Counted from the stretch's first letter, positions 1-9,557 are shown. The stretch: 64,000 nucleotides of DNA from DASTFP01 sp963744345 (GCA_963744345.1 CAVUTD010000014.1:168615-232614); one strand, 5' to 3'. Program-made: numbers and translations. Notes: generated from the sequence alone by a model not told the origin.

Positions 1-433
1 TTCCAGATAGCTCAGCCAAATGTGATCACAAAACGATCGGAAATCCAACATAAGACACGAAGAGACTCTTTTTCTGCAATTCCCTGGTCAGACTAAGTGT
101 CGAAAGGAGGCAAGAGGACGCCACTGTTCTGAGCGAGTCGCTAAACTTGCGCCCGCGAGGCTAAGGCCGAGTTGCAAAATCGATTGAACCTCAGTAAGCC
201 GATCGAGGAATTGTGGCGTTTTGCGGGATAAAGCTCGCCAGCAGTTCCCAGTGGTGTTAGGCACATTTCTCGTGCACTTCGAGGGAGGGATCTCTGGATG
301 TCGCGGCAAGTTGAAGAATCTAATGCCTGCAAATATCGATCTTACACGCTATGAAATGGATGTTGCCACTTTTACGAGGAACTGGGACAGACTGCGGGCG
401 CATATCGCTGCACAAAACCGAGCGTAGATTGAA
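1..433. other. Left-edge sequence, no gene assigned
   Basis: No complete gene is recognisable here. A plus-strand reading frame from about 323 to 427 (starting MPANIDLTRYEMDVATF) ends 6 bases before the HAD gene. It could be the eroded C-terminal tail of an upstream catabolic gene, but I do not recognise the family. The rest shows no convincing coding signal. Confidence 0.4.
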
Positions 434-1082
434 ATGATTAGGGCCGTGATTTTTGACTTGGATAATTGCCTTGCCGCCGCGAATGAGGTAGGAGAAGCGC
501 CTCTTTGAGCCAGCTTTTGAGGCGATGAGGAATGCCAATCACGGCAGGCTTTCGGAGGCGGAACTCGAAGAGGCACTCGGCGAATGCTGGCGTCGTCCTC
601 TCGATGATGTGGCCCACACATACGGCTTCTCCAGGGAAATGCTGGCCGCGGGCTGGAAAATTTTTGCTGAAACAATCGTCGAAACTCCAATGAAAGGGTA
701 CGAAGATATTGCCTTTCTCCGTGAGTTGCCCGCGCAGCTTTATTTGGTCACCTCCGGCTTTCGTCGCCTTCAAGAAAGTAAGATAAAAGCTTTGGGCTTA
801 GATCAGGTTTTTGCCGGAATCTATGTCGACGCGATCGATGAGGCCGACAGGAAGGGAAAGCAAAGTATCTTCGAATCCATATTGCTCACGAACAAGCTTA
901 AGCCAGAGGAAGTCCTCGTGGTCGGGGACAACCCGGATTCGGAGATTGAAGCAGGAAATAGGCTGGGCATCAAAACCGTGCAGATCTTACGGCCAGGGGT
1001 CCCTCGCGGTGACAACGCGACCTACTACGTGCAGACATTGACTGAGCTAAAAGCAATTCTGCAGCGCGCCGTTGGCATTTAG
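434..1082 (+). pseudogene. HAD-superfamily phosphatase, frameshifted near codon 22
   Basis: A HAD hydrolase of the phosphoglycolate-phosphatase type, which would dephosphorylate a small phosphorylated metabolite in the cytoplasm. ATG at 434 gives an N-terminus MIRAVIFDLDN, the HAD motif I with its nucleophile Asp. That frame hits TGA at 506. The continuation is one base out of register, open from about 501, and reads LFEPAFEAMRNANHG. It carries motif II-like LVTSGF, then the C-terminal motif VLVVGDNPDSEIEAG with the metal-binding Asp pair. A single extra base around 497-500 explains the break; the corrected protein would be 215 aa, normal for the family. It is the first of several one-base lesions in this island. 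A rare sequencing error cannot be excluded from one sequence. Confidence 0.8.
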
Positions 1083-1182
1083 GAAGCCTCGTTTCCTCCC
1101 TTCCGCAACAAGGTTCCCTGGCGAATCCCTGTCCAACCAAAAGACCCTTAGCCCTTTGGTGTCTTCTGAGAACTACGCGCCC

Positions 1183-1381
1183 GGCTTGACGAGGCCGCTA
1201 AAGCGGGGTGGAATGTCATCAACCTGGAATATGACCCTTCTGTCGAGCAAAGGAAAAGAGGGTAGCCAAGGCTTCTGATTCTGAGGCGTTGCGGCTGGCT
1301 TGCCGCACGATCGTTTTCAGCGAGAAGCTCTTGACTACCTACGAAACCATGAGGGCGGACGACGGTCGGCGAAACAGAAAA
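1183..1381 (+). pseudogene. Unrecognised coding relic in a 730-bp gap
   Basis: The gap 1083-1811 has no intact gene. Within it one frame reads LDEAAKAGWNVINLEYDPS (from 1183). After a frame change near 1260 another reads VAKASDSEALRLACRTIVF and runs to a stop at about 1381. The amino acid composition looks protein-like and unlike a random shadow, which suggests a decayed gene, but I cannot name the family. The remainder of the gap (1382-1795) shows nothing I can assign. Confidence 0.3.
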
Positions 1382-1811
1382 TAGCCCAAATTGCAAAACG
1401 GTGCTTCCAATAATATTGCCATTTTCTCCGTGCTCCGAACAATGCCAACAACAATGAGTACTATTGCACTCTGAGCCCACCTCTGACAAACCCCTCCACC
1501 AATGCGCAGGAAAGCGAGAATTACCCTGTTGTGGCCCTCTTTCCAGGCTGAGAACGGTGATTGCTGTTTAGTTCTTTACACCGCCACTCAGACCGGATGA
1601 AATGCGGAAAACGTGGCCCGTTCCTGGCTGCCCGAACCATGAATCCGACGGTTAATTTCCCCAAAACCAAGTTGAACGGGTCGGTTCAATTACTTGTTAT
1701 GCCGCAGAACCTGAATTACGAAGCTCGAACGTTCTCGTGGTGGGAGGAGCAGCCCAGGATTCGTAGCCGGCCCATCAATCACTACGCAACGTCATTTTAA
1801 GGAGAGAACCC

Positions 1812-2243
1812 ATGGCCGTCCTCGCATCCGAAACCGCCAGCGCCACTGCGGGCCGCGAAGGCAAAGCCACCAGTCCGGACGGAAAGATCAACCTCAATCT
1901 TTCCCCGCCCGGGTCAAAAGGCCCCGGCACCAACCCGGAGCAATTATTCGGGGCCGGCTATTCGGCCTGCTTCGGCGCCGCGATTAAAGCGGCGGCGAGC
2001 CTTGAGAAAATCGCCCTCAATGCCAATGACATCAAGGTGACCGCGACCGTGAACCTCAACAAGGACGAAACCGGGGCTTTCCTGGATGTGACGCTGAACG
2101 CCGAGTTGAAAGGTGTCGACCAGGCGCAGGCCGAAACGCTCGTTACCAAAGCGCACACCATTTGCCCCTACTCTAGGGCAACGCGCGGCAATATCGAGGT
2201 GAAGCTGCAGGCGAACGGCAAAGCACTGCAAGAGACGGCGTAA
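1812..2243 (+). CDS. ohr: Organic hydroperoxide resistance protein (Ohr/OsmC family)
   Basis: A 143-aa Ohr-type thiol peroxidase that reduces organic hydroperoxides in the cytoplasm, normally recycled through lipoyl proteins or dihydrolipoamide. The two catalytic cysteines are visible: Cys53 in GAGYSACFGAA and Cys118 in HTICPYSRATRGN, both in the canonical contexts. Length is normal. The start is supported by an AAGGAGAG ribosome site 7 bases upstream. The gene is alone, with a decayed stretch before it and an IS4-type relic after it. A second, badly broken Ohr relic lies on the minus strand at 8120-8400, so the island has carried two copies. No OhrR regulator is seen in the window. Confidence 0.93.
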   Translation: MAVLASETASATAGREGKATSPDGKINLNLSPPGSKGPGTNPEQLFGAGYSACFGAAIKAAASLEKIALNANDIKVTATVNLNKDETGAFLDVTLNAELKGVDQAQAETLVTKAHTICPYSRATRGNIEVKLQANGKALQETA

Positions 2244-2264
2244 ATTCCAGGTTAGCGGCCCTAG

Positions 2265-2560
2265 CGCTGCTCCCCGCCCGCATCCCACGCCAAATGACCC
2301 CAAGCATTCCTATGAACTCTGGCCGCCATCCGCGCCCGGAGAGATGGTCATCTTTGACAAAGCCAACCTGGACTTTGCCCATCCCCTTGATCTTTTCCAC
2401 CGAGGCGTTTTCTGGGTCACGCCGCCAGGGAGAACATGGTCTGCGAAGTCCTTAAGGCGCTGCCGGCGGCGGACCGCAATTCTGCGCGATGAAATCATTG
2501 GCCTGCGCACGGCCCGTCTTTGTGTAACAGAAATGTCTGCAACACAGGTCGGGTCGTAAC
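2265..2560 (+). mobile_element. IS4-type transposase relic
   Basis: A fragment of a DDE transposase of the IS4 type. One frame reads EMVIFDKANLDFAHPLDL followed by FHRGVFWVT, the conserved block around the second catalytic Asp and the 'GVFWVTRAK' region. A frame change then gives RENMVCEVLKALPAADRNS, and a further change gives ILRDEIIGL. The order matches IS4-type transposases, but the reading is split over at least two frames and both ends are missing. No terminal inverted repeats were seen. It is a dead remnant between ohr and a truncated dehydrogenase copy, consistent with past insertion-element traffic in the island. Identification rests on motif memory only. Confidence 0.6.
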
Positions 2561-2738
2561 CGACAAAAAATTGTTGTGTCAGTGGAAATCTTTTGACGAA
2601 GTTGTGAGCGCAATGATTTTGTTGCTCGAAGAATCGATTTACCCCCCATGGCCGTACCCCACGACGCGACAACCGCCAGGGCAGTTAGCCGTCTCCGACC
2701 AACATAAGAGTCGACTAAATCAGAAGTAGAGCAACCCC

Positions 2739-2835
2739 ATGAAAGCCCTTCGTTTCCACGCCAGTAGAGACTTGCGGGTCGAAGATGTGGATGTTCCTGA
2801 AGCCTGCGGCCCCCACGAGGTTCTGCTGAAGAACT
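2739..2835 (+). pseudogene. Truncated copy of MDR dehydrogenase N-terminus
   Basis: The first 32 codons (MKALRFHASRDLRVEDVDVP and onward to LLKN) closely match the start of the intact dehydrogenase at 13177, and the 20 bases before the ATG are also similar (AAATCAgAAGTAGA against AAATCAtAAGTAGA). Similarity stops abruptly at about 2835, before the catalytic CGICGTD motif. The open frame then runs on to 3011 without dehydrogenase features. It is a partial duplication that includes the promoter-proximal region, or the stump of a deleted paralogue. Confidence 0.75.
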
Positions 2836-3213
2836 CCGTTCTCCAGACCGCTCACGAGCCTGGACCACTCGCCCCCAAGGCCCTCTTCTGCAGCTTCCTT
2901 GCCGCCGTTCTGTGCCGTGCGATGCCGTTGTATGCTGTTTTAGAACAGGCTGTGCAGTCCCTAGGTAGTCAATCGCTAAAAACTCTCGAACCATCAGCGA
3001 AAAACTGTTGACGAGTTTTAGACAGAAATGCTTTGTCAGCTGTGTAACTGACATCTCCCTAAGGTTGACATGCCTTTGAAGTCGATCCCCCTGACAATGC
3101 ACAACCACTCCGTTAAGATGTTCCACGGAAAGCATTCCCCAGCTGGCTGTGCGATGCTGCAGGATGTCTCGGTGACGCTGCGCATACGGACGCTACTAAA
3201 GTAAAGGAGAGAA
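2836..3213. other. Gap after the dehydrogenase stump
   Basis: I see no gene in this stretch. It ends with an AAAGGAGAG ribosome site (about 3200) serving the next gene. It probably contains debris of the truncated dehydrogenase locus and the promoter of the hydrolase, but no promoter motif is clear. Confidence 0.4.
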
Positions 3214-4125
3214 ATGCCAGAGATTTATGATCATACGGGAGCTCCGCTTAAACACGGGCGTGCCCGCGTCAATGGAATACGCATGCACTATGTCACGGGC
3301 GGTCATGGGGAACCGATCCTACTCGTGCACGGAACGCCCAAAACACATTTTTACTGGTATAAGCTGATCCCTCGTCTCACAGAGCATTTTACGGTTGTAG
3401 CCCCGGATCTTCGGGGCTTTGGAGACACTGATCGCCCTCCGGCCGACGAGGGTTACGATTCGCTGACAAATGCAACGGATCTTGGAGAGCTAATGTCTCT
3501 GCTCGGGCACGAACAGTTTCACGTCCATGGTGAGGACCGCGGTGCGGAATTTGGCTATGTCTTAGCAGCAACTCAACGCAACCGCGTCAAGACATTGTCA
3601 TTCTGCGAGATGTTACTGTCCGGTGACGAGTTGGAGAAGTGGTCGTACTTCACCAAAGAGAACATATCCGCGCAATTTCGCCAGCAAGGCGTTTGGGTAT
3701 GGCACATACCTTTTTTCTGGATACCCCATATCCCTGAAATGCTGATTGCGGGGCATGAACGCGAGTTCTGGGAATTTTGGATTCGGGCCGAAACTTGGAA
3801 TCCCACCGCAATCACCGCCGAGGCGATCGACGAGTGGATTGCGCGACTCATGAGCCCAGGCGGCCTTCGAGGGGTGCTGGAGACTTACCGTGCAGCTTTC
3901 AAGAACGCGCGCATCAATGACGAACTGCGCTCGGTCCGCCTCACGCTCCCTGTTTTGACAGTGGGCGCCCCAGAGTTTTTCGGGCCGCTAGTTAAAGAGC
4001 AGATGCTCAAAGTGGCCGATCGCGTTGACCGCGCAGAAATCTTCGAAGAGTGCGGACATAGTCTTGCGCTCGAGGCAGACGAGAGGCTCGCAAGCCTTCT
4101 TTGCGAATTCATGTTGAGCCGCTAA
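3214..4125 (+). CDS. Alpha/beta hydrolase, epoxide hydrolase / haloalkane dehalogenase type
   Basis: A 303-aa soluble alpha/beta hydrolase. The HGTP oxyanion motif is at residues 39-42. The nucleophile elbow is GEDRGA with Asp108, the Asp-type nucleophile of epoxide hydrolases and haloacid/haloalkane dehalogenases rather than the Ser of esterases; the usual His before the Asp is Glu here. A catalytic His is seen in ECGHSLALEADERL near residue 287. The acid residue is less clear (TVGAPEFFG). AAAGGAGAG lies just before the ATG. It precedes the first sugar ABC transporter by 14 bases, so it may be co-transcribed. The substrate is unknown. Related proteins are often annotated fluoroacetate dehalogenase-like, which should not be assumed here. 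Confidence 0.85.
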   Translation: MPEIYDHTGAPLKHGRARVNGIRMHYVTGGHGEPILLVHGTPKTHFYWYKLIPRLTEHFTVVAPDLRGFGDTDRPPADEGYDSLTNATDLGELMSLLGHEQFHVHGEDRGAEFGYVLAATQRNRVKTLSFCEMLLSGDELEKWSYFTKENISAQFRQQGVWVWHIPFFWIPHIPEMLIAGHEREFWEFWIRAETWNPTAITAEAIDEWIARLMSPGGLRGVLETYRAAFKNARINDELRSVRLTLPVLTVGAPEFFGPLVKEQMLKVADRVDRAEIFEECGHSLALEADERLASLLCEFMLSR

Positions 4126-4139
4126 TTATCAAGCTAACT

Positions 4140-5315
4140 ATGTTATACAAAATACGCACTACTATTCTCTGCAGCTTTCTTGCGACATTGACGACTCTTG
4201 CCCTTGCGAATCCTGCAAGTAACATCGGCGACGTAAAGCATCCGCTCTGGTATCAGCCGCCATCCGAGAAGACCCTTGAGCTTGCTAAAATTGATGACTT
4301 GTCGCAAACGGTCGTCAGCGACGGGGAGCAAGGAGAGAAAGGCGTTCTCGCATCAACTCTGAAGATCACAGACGATCAGGCCGCAAAGATCAAGGCCGGC
4401 AACTTCACCGTGGCCATTGCGATGGGCTGGCTTGGCGATGACTGGGCGTCGCAGCAATTAAAGGGCCTCAAGGAGACCTTCGCTAAACTGGGCGTGAAGG
4501 TAATCGCAGAAACGAACGCGGATTGGGATGATGCCAAGCAGATCTCCAATTTGGAAGCTATCGCCGCTCAAAAGCCAAGCCTCCTTGTCTCCATTCCGCT
4601 CAACAAAAAGACCACAGCATCTGCGTACAAGAAGATTCAAGAATCTGGGACAAAAGTGATGTTCATCGACCAAGCGGTTGATGGAATGAAAGCGGGAAAA
4701 GACTACATATCGATTGTTTCCTCTGACAACCTGGCTCTTGGAATGTACGTCGCGGACAAGTTGGCGAAGGCTGTCGGCGGCAAAGGCGACGTGGCGGCGA
4801 TGTTCTTCGCAAACGATTTCTATGTAACCAATCTGCGATACATCGGCTTCATAGCCCGTCTCATGGCCAAATACCCCGATATGAAGCTTGTTGCGGTAGC
4901 CGGCCATGACGACCCCAATAAGGGACAGGAAGTTGCGCAAGCGCTCCTGGCGCGCTATCCAAATCTCAAGGGTCTCTATGGTTCGTGGAGCATTCCCGCA
5001 ATGGGCGCGGCAACTGCCGCACAGGTGGCAGGCCGTACTCCCAAAGACTTCAAAATAGTTTGCGAAAACTTTGACCAGATTGTTGCGGCGAATGTGGCAA
5101 AAGGAGGGTTGATCGCCGGGATCTCCTCACAGCGTCCTTATGATCAGGGCGTGGCGGAAGCGACGGCGGGGGCACTCGCTTTGATCGGCGAGCCCGTGCC
5201 GACCTACATCGTGGTTCCGCCGTTCGCAGTCGACCGTGACAACTTGGCGGAGGCCTATGAGACGATCTATAAAGTTCCCCTGCCTGCAGGGATGATGGCG
5301 GACCTAAAAAAATAG
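4140..5315 (+). CDS. Sugar ABC transporter substrate-binding protein (RbsB-type), system 1
   Basis: A 391-aa periplasmic binding protein of the ribose/galactose type (pfam13407 family). The frame is open from 4101, but the first ATG (4140) gives a good signal peptide (MLYKIRTTILCSFLATLTTL, cut after ALA). Two-lobed binding-protein hallmarks follow: AMGWLGDDWASQQLKGLKET, MFIDQAVDG, SSDNLALGMYVADKLAKAVG and GLYGSWSIPAMGAA. It delivers a sugar or polyol to the membrane complex encoded just downstream (ATPase 5394, permease 6871). The family is usually about 320 aa, so this one has a longer N-terminal mature part. The ligand cannot be told from sequence. Confidence 0.88.
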   Translation: MLYKIRTTILCSFLATLTTLALANPASNIGDVKHPLWYQPPSEKTLELAKIDDLSQTVVSDGEQGEKGVLASTLKITDDQAAKIKAGNFTVAIAMGWLGDDWASQQLKGLKETFAKLGVKVIAETNADWDDAKQISNLEAIAAQKPSLLVSIPLNKKTTASAYKKIQESGTKVMFIDQAVDGMKAGKDYISIVSSDNLALGMYVADKLAKAVGGKGDVAAMFFANDFYVTNLRYIGFIARLMAKYPDMKLVAVAGHDDPNKGQEVAQALLARYPNLKGLYGSWSIPAMGAATAAQVAGRTPKDFKIVCENFDQIVAANVAKGGLIAGISSQRPYDQGVAEATAGALALIGEPVPTYIVVPPFAVDRDNLAEAYETIYKVPLPAGMMADLKK

Positions 5316-5393
5316 CGGCATACGCCAAGCCTCCGTCCGGACAATGAAGCCTACGGTCCACGGAATGAGCCTCATAACCGCGAAGGATCCCTA

Positions 5394-6887
5394 ATGGAGG
5401 CGAATATACTAGAAATGAACGATATCGAAAAGTCGTTCAGTGGCGTTCCAGTGCTGAAGAAAGCGACCTTCGCACTGCGAAAAGGAGAGGTGCACGCTCT
5501 CATGGGTGGTAACGGTGCAGGCAAATCTACGCTCATGAAGATTCTCACCGGCGTATACCACAAGGATGCCGGAACTATTCTTCTCGACGGCAAGCCTGTA
5601 GAATTGACGACCGCGCTCCAGTCGGAGCGTCACGGTATCGCAATGATCTACCAGGAACTCAGTCTCGTTCCAACGCTGACGGTGGCACAGAACATCTTCT
5701 TAAAGCATGAACCGCGAGCCGTTGGCAACGTGTTCATAAATGATGCCGAGTCGGGGCGTCGCGCGAAACGCCTCATGGAGGAACTTGGTCACCCTGTAGA
5801 TCCGCGGACGCCCGTTGAGCAGTTGAGCGTCGGCATGAGTCAAATGGTCGAGGTCGCCAAGGCGCTTGCGAAGAACGCTCGCATCCTGATCATGGACGAA
5901 CCAACTTCCTCACTGACGGATGCGGAGACTGAGATTCTCTTCCAATTAATCAATCGCCTAAAGCTTAGCGGGATCTCGATTATCTACATATCACATCGGA
6001 TGTCTGAGATCTTCACAGTATGTGATCGTGTCACGGTTATGAGAGACGGGACTTGCGTCAAAACTAATGATTGTCGCGACGTCACGATGGAGGGCCTAAT
6101 TGAATCGATGCTCGGGACAGGAAGAAGTATAGAGTTCGAATGGCACGCCCGCGACTATCCCCGTTCCGACAAGCCGGTCCTCGAGGTTAATAACGTCGTG
6201 GTTGCGAGTGGGGGGGAACCTGTGTCTTTCTCATTGTATCCAAGTGAAATTGTCGGACTTGCCGGACTGCTAGGATCCGGTCGGACTGAGATTGCGGAAA
6301 CCATCTTTGGCATGCGTCGCCCGCACAGCGGAACGGTATCTGTAAATGGTAAGACGATTCATACAACCCGCGAGGCGATCGATGCAGGCGTGGCGCTGGT
6401 TCCCGAGGATCGACGGACACAAGGCCTCGTTCAGGATCATTCGCTTTTGTCCAACTTCATTTTACCTAATCTGGCAATCTTCACGCGCGGCTTCTTCGTG
6501 CGCGATCGCGCTGGAGCCAAGGCTGCCAAAAATTACATTCAGAGGCTGCAAATAAAGACCCGTGGGCCGGACGTGTCAGTACGGGTTTTATCCGGTGGCA
6601 ATCAGCAGAAGATCGTTCTGGCAAAGTGGCTGGAGCGTAAACCTCGCCTTCTCATCCTTGATGAACCTACGATGGGAGTCGATATCGGGGCAAAGTCGGA
6701 CATCCTGCATATCATCCGTGAGATTGCCGACGGCGGCGCGGCCGTTCTAGTTATTTCATCGGAATTAGAGGAGCTTTTAGCAATGAGTGACCGGGTGCTT
6801 GTTATTCACGACGGCAAGCTAGTCCACGATTTCAATCGCAAGGATATTCCATCCGAGGAAATGTTGCATCATGCCATCCAAGACTAA
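5394..6887 (+). CDS. Sugar ABC transporter ATP-binding protein (RbsA/MglA-type), system 1
   Basis: A 497-aa protein with two ABC domains, the energising subunit of a CUT2-type sugar importer. The first domain has Walker A GGNGAGKST, a signature LSVGMSQ and Walker B ILIMDEPTSS. The second has a degenerate Walker A region (GLAGLLGSGRTE, as usual for this family), the signature LSGGNQQK and Walker B LLILDEPTMGVD. Length is standard. AAGGA lies 6 bases before the ATG. It overlaps the permease start by 17 bases, showing translational coupling. The binding protein precedes it by 78 bases. Frame intact. Confidence 0.93.
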   Translation: MEANILEMNDIEKSFSGVPVLKKATFALRKGEVHALMGGNGAGKSTLMKILTGVYHKDAGTILLDGKPVELTTALQSERHGIAMIYQELSLVPTLTVAQNIFLKHEPRAVGNVFINDAESGRRAKRLMEELGHPVDPRTPVEQLSVGMSQMVEVAKALAKNARILIMDEPTSSLTDAETEILFQLINRLKLSGISIIYISHRMSEIFTVCDRVTVMRDGTCVKTNDCRDVTMEGLIESMLGTGRSIEFEWHARDYPRSDKPVLEVNNVVVASGGEPVSFSLYPSEIVGLAGLLGSGRTEIAETIFGMRRPHSGTVSVNGKTIHTTREAIDAGVALVPEDRRTQGLVQDHSLLSNFILPNLAIFTRGFFVRDRAGAKAAKNYIQRLQIKTRGPDVSVRVLSGGNQQKIVLAKWLERKPRLLILDEPTMGVDIGAKSDILHIIREIADGGAAVLVISSELEELLAMSDRVLVIHDGKLVHDFNRKDIPSEEMLHHAIQD

Positions 6888-7854
6888 CACATTACCGGCA
6901 TTGTCCCCGTCCCGCGGAAGCAACATAAAGTTCCAGTGGCAGGATTACATGGTCTACATTTTTTTTGGTCTCGTGCTTGTTTTCTTCGCTCTCACCATCG
7001 GAGACAAGGGGTTTCTTACGATGCAAAACCTTTTCAATATCACCCGTACGACGTCGATGATCGTCGTCATGGCTGTGGCTATGACATTCGTAATTTCCTG
7101 CGGCGAGCTCGACCTGTCGGTGGGATCAACGGCGGCATTGGCTGCTTTAACCGCCGCCTCTGTCCTCGAGGCCGGCTACGGCATAGTCGCCGCCGTCCTG
7201 GCCGCCCTTCTTAGCGGGTTGGCTGTCGGCCTTGCCAACGGGCTGTTGGTGACCGTCGTCAGCATTCCATCATTCCTCGTAACCCTTGGTATGATGCAGT
7301 TGATCCGCGGCTTGGATATGCGCGTTACTTACACCAAGCCAATCGGGATTACGGACGACTTTTTCAATAGCGTTTTTGGATCCGGGAGCATCGGACCCGT
7401 GCCTTCGCTGTTCATATGGTCGGTTCTCGTAGCCGCCATTGGGCATCTGGTTCTCCGCTATACTGCGTTCGGGCGTGAGGTGTTGGCCGCGGGTGGGAAC
7501 CGAACCGCCGCACAATACTCCGGAGTAAACACGAAGCGAGTGAAACTTTATTGCTTTCTTATCTCCGGCGCGGCGGCTGCATTGGCCGGAATGCTTTATT
7601 CTGGCATGATGCAAACAGCACGGTATTCCTTCGGAACGGGAGCCGAACTGGCAGTTATTGCCGCGACCATCCTCGGCGGGACGAGTCTCTTTGGGGGCAA
7701 AGGGTCGATTATAGGAACTTTCGTGGGCGCGTTGCTCATCGGCACAATAAACAATGGGCTCATTATTATGGGTCTTGATGTCAGCGAGCAATATATGATC
7801 GCGGGCGCTATCATTATTGTAGCGGTGGCTTTCGGGAGGAAGCCAGTGCGGTAG
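6871..7854 (+). CDS. Sugar ABC transporter permease (RbsC-type), system 1
   Basis: A 327-aa inner-membrane permease of the CUT2 class with roughly 8-10 hydrophobic segments. Family motifs include the SCGELDLSVGSTAAL block after the first segments, the coupling region TAFGREVLAAGGNRTAAQYSG, and the late AAAIAATILGGTSLFGGKG-type segment (read here as ELAVIAATILGGTSLFGG). It forms the channel for the binding protein at 4140 and the ATPase at 5394. The C-terminus ends shortly after the last membrane segment (FGRKPVR). It is the last intact gene of this operon; decayed sequence follows. Confidence 0.92.
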   Translation: MPSKTNTLPALSPSRGSNIKFQWQDYMVYIFFGLVLVFFALTIGDKGFLTMQNLFNITRTTSMIVVMAVAMTFVISCGELDLSVGSTAALAALTAASVLEAGYGIVAAVLAALLSGLAVGLANGLLVTVVSIPSFLVTLGMMQLIRGLDMRVTYTKPIGITDDFFNSVFGSGSIGPVPSLFIWSVLVAAIGHLVLRYTAFGREVLAAGGNRTAAQYSGVNTKRVKLYCFLISGAAAALAGMLYSGMMQTARYSFGTGAELAVIAATILGGTSLFGGKGSIIGTFVGALLIGTINNGLIIMGLDVSEQYMIAGAIIIVAVAFGRKPVR

Positions 7855-8119
7855 CTTCTAGACGCAAATGGAATCGGGGAAAATAATATGCGAACCGAGA
7901 CTTACATAACGATTCACTTAGCGAGACCCGCACTTGAGCGCCGCGCCAAGTAACGCCAAGGGTATCCGCGTGGGCACTGCCTCTTGAATAGGTGGCGTTG
8001 CCCAAGCAGATACGCCTAGACTTAAGCTAAGCTGCTTTATTGATCATTTCGACAGAAGCGGGGATGGGCTCGTTCGACCGAGCGGCGCGGATAGCGGGTC
8101 GCAAGCGGACGACGAGGGA

Positions 8120-8400
8120 TCAGGCGACGGACAGCTTGACGTCGACGTTATTGCGGGTGGCGGCGGAATAGGGGCACACCTGATGCGCCGCCTACATGAG
8201 CGCCCTCGCTTGCTCCTTGCCCACCCAGGGAAGATACCCTCCAGCTCTACCGCCAGTCCGCAACCGCCGCCGTCGTCTTACCAATCGACACGTTGGCGGT
8301 GACGGTCGGCTTCGCGTCGATCTTCCGCTGGCGCGCCACCAAGCCGAGCAGCGGAGCGCGCCGCCGACGCACAGCAGCTAATGGACACCCAACGATGTCA
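8120..8400 (-). pseudogene. Second Ohr/OsmC protein, decayed
   Basis: Read on the minus strand, the end of an Ohr gene is clear: QVCPYSAATRNNVDVKLSVA and a TGA at 8120-8122. Upstream the frame has an in-frame TAG (at the residue after RALM) and a one-base loss between ELEGIFPG and KEQARALM. Further upstream LLGLVARQRKIDAKPTVTAN followed by VSIGKT fits the region after the peroxidatic Cys, but the Cys itself is gone. The sequence is closer to classical proteobacterial Ohr than to the intact copy at 1812, so it is not a simple tandem duplicate. The gap before it (7855-8119) holds nothing I recognise. Confidence 0.75.
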
Positions 8401-8419
8401 GAATTACGGGCCTGTGAGA

Positions 8420-8610
8420 CTTTTGACCAAGTTCGCTCCAGCCGCTCGCCGAATAAACCGTGCCGCAGAACTGGACGACATCGACGAAGGTTTCGAGCAC
8501 CAACACCGCATGGCCGTAGCAGGCCTACCAATCGGAGGGAAGGCGCTCCAGTCAGGCGCAGCACCTTGCTCGCCCATCCGACCCATCCTTGGCCATGCTT
8601 GAGGTGCTTG
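8420..8610 (-). pseudogene. DUF4338 (DruA-like) protein fragment
   Basis: On the minus strand a frame reads PSDW-stop-ACYGHAVLVL, then LETFVDVVQFCGTVYSASGW. This matches the conserved core of DUF4338 proteins (W-Q-x-RYGY-x-P-x-LLETFVD-x-x-R-F-x-GT-x-Y-x-AANW). This family includes DruA of the Druantia defence system and many transposon-associated proteins. A stop codon interrupts the conserved block, the preceding frame (WASKVLRL) needs a frame change, and the rest is missing. It directly abuts the Ohr relic, so two relics are fused end to end. It has no neighbouring Druantia genes; I read it as mobile-element debris. Confidence 0.6.
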
Positions 8611-8797
8611 GCGGCAGCGCAGAAGACCAGCAAGGCAAGCAACTGACCTTGGGCAGCAGCGAACTCTTGCCATTCCAAGGTCTAGGAGCAAAACCGCAGG
8701 ATTAATCTGATATCTTCCGAAAGCCACGAGCCGATCCGCCTCTCGACCCATCGCACCGTAGCGCCTCGTTAAAACTGATGGAGCCCTACGACAGACT

Positions 8798-9500
8798 TTG
8801 AGACCAAATTTTGGGCATCTGCTTGGCGCAAGCCGGGATTTAACGGAAACTGCCTGCAGTGTGTTGCCGATCCATCCCAACGGAGAGCGGCCGGTCTTGC
8901 GATCGGCGCAAGCGGTGAGGGATAGTCGCGGGGATTTTTTAATCTCGAGATTCGGCGTCAATACCTCCGGGATTGTCCGAAGCCGCGTATCGGATTTGGG
9001 GGTACGCCCCTATGGAGCAGCGAAGGAGCATGGCGTGATTACCACTTTTGACGTCCTGGCAGTCGCAACGCCTAATTTGACGGAAGTGGTCAATATCTGC
9101 CTCCCCTACGTCGATCTTTTTATACCCAATTACGAAGAAGCGGTAATGATTTCTGGCCTGCGCGGGCGACAAGAAATCCTTCGGTATTTCTAGAATCGAA
9201 CATACAGTCCTGCGCATGGGCGCAAATGGGAGTACGATCGGAATTCTTGAAGGTGGATTACTGAAAGAAATTCGAACTGCAGCGTTTGACGTTCCCATCG
9301 TTGATTCTACCGGTTGCGGGGATGCCTATAATGCCGGATTCATTAAGGGCCTTTCACTCGGCTGGGATTTAGAGAATTGCGCGTGGTTGGGTTGCGCTTG
9401 TGGTGGTTTGGTGATTCAGGGCTAGGCTCTGATGCAGGGATTGAGGGCTTTGAAGGCACGGTCGAATTTGCAAAAAAGACCGGAGGCGACCCATTACAGA
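8798..9500 (+). pseudogene. PfkB-family carbohydrate kinase, multiply broken
   Basis: A sugar kinase of the ribokinase/PfkB family that would phosphorylate a sugar or sugar acid in the cytoplasm. Recognisable pieces in order are SVLPIHPNGERPVL (about 8855), DFLISRFGVNTSGIV, HGVITTFDVLAVATPNLTEV, LPYVDLFIPNYEEAVMISGL, then in another frame VLRMGANGS, and the PfkB signature VDSTGCGDAYNAGF with its catalytic Asp, and finally in a third frame GLGSDAGIEGFEGTVEFAKK. Frame changes fall near 9160 and 9420, and the middle (ADP-binding lid region) has lost sequence. It lies head-on to the SorC regulator, whose target may have included this gene. Confidence 0.82.
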
Positions 9501-9557
9501 TTGACGATCACCTAGAAACCAAGCCGATCAACATCGTGGGAATGCCAACCGAAGCGC

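Noticed and set aside
2452..3135. Minus-strand 227-codon frame
   Set aside because: It runs against the IS4 relic and the dehydrogenase stump and has no recognisable domain.
8404..8610. DruA-like sequence as part of a Druantia defence system
   Set aside because: Only a fragment with an internal stop exists, and no other Druantia gene is nearby. DUF4338 is also common in transposon debris.
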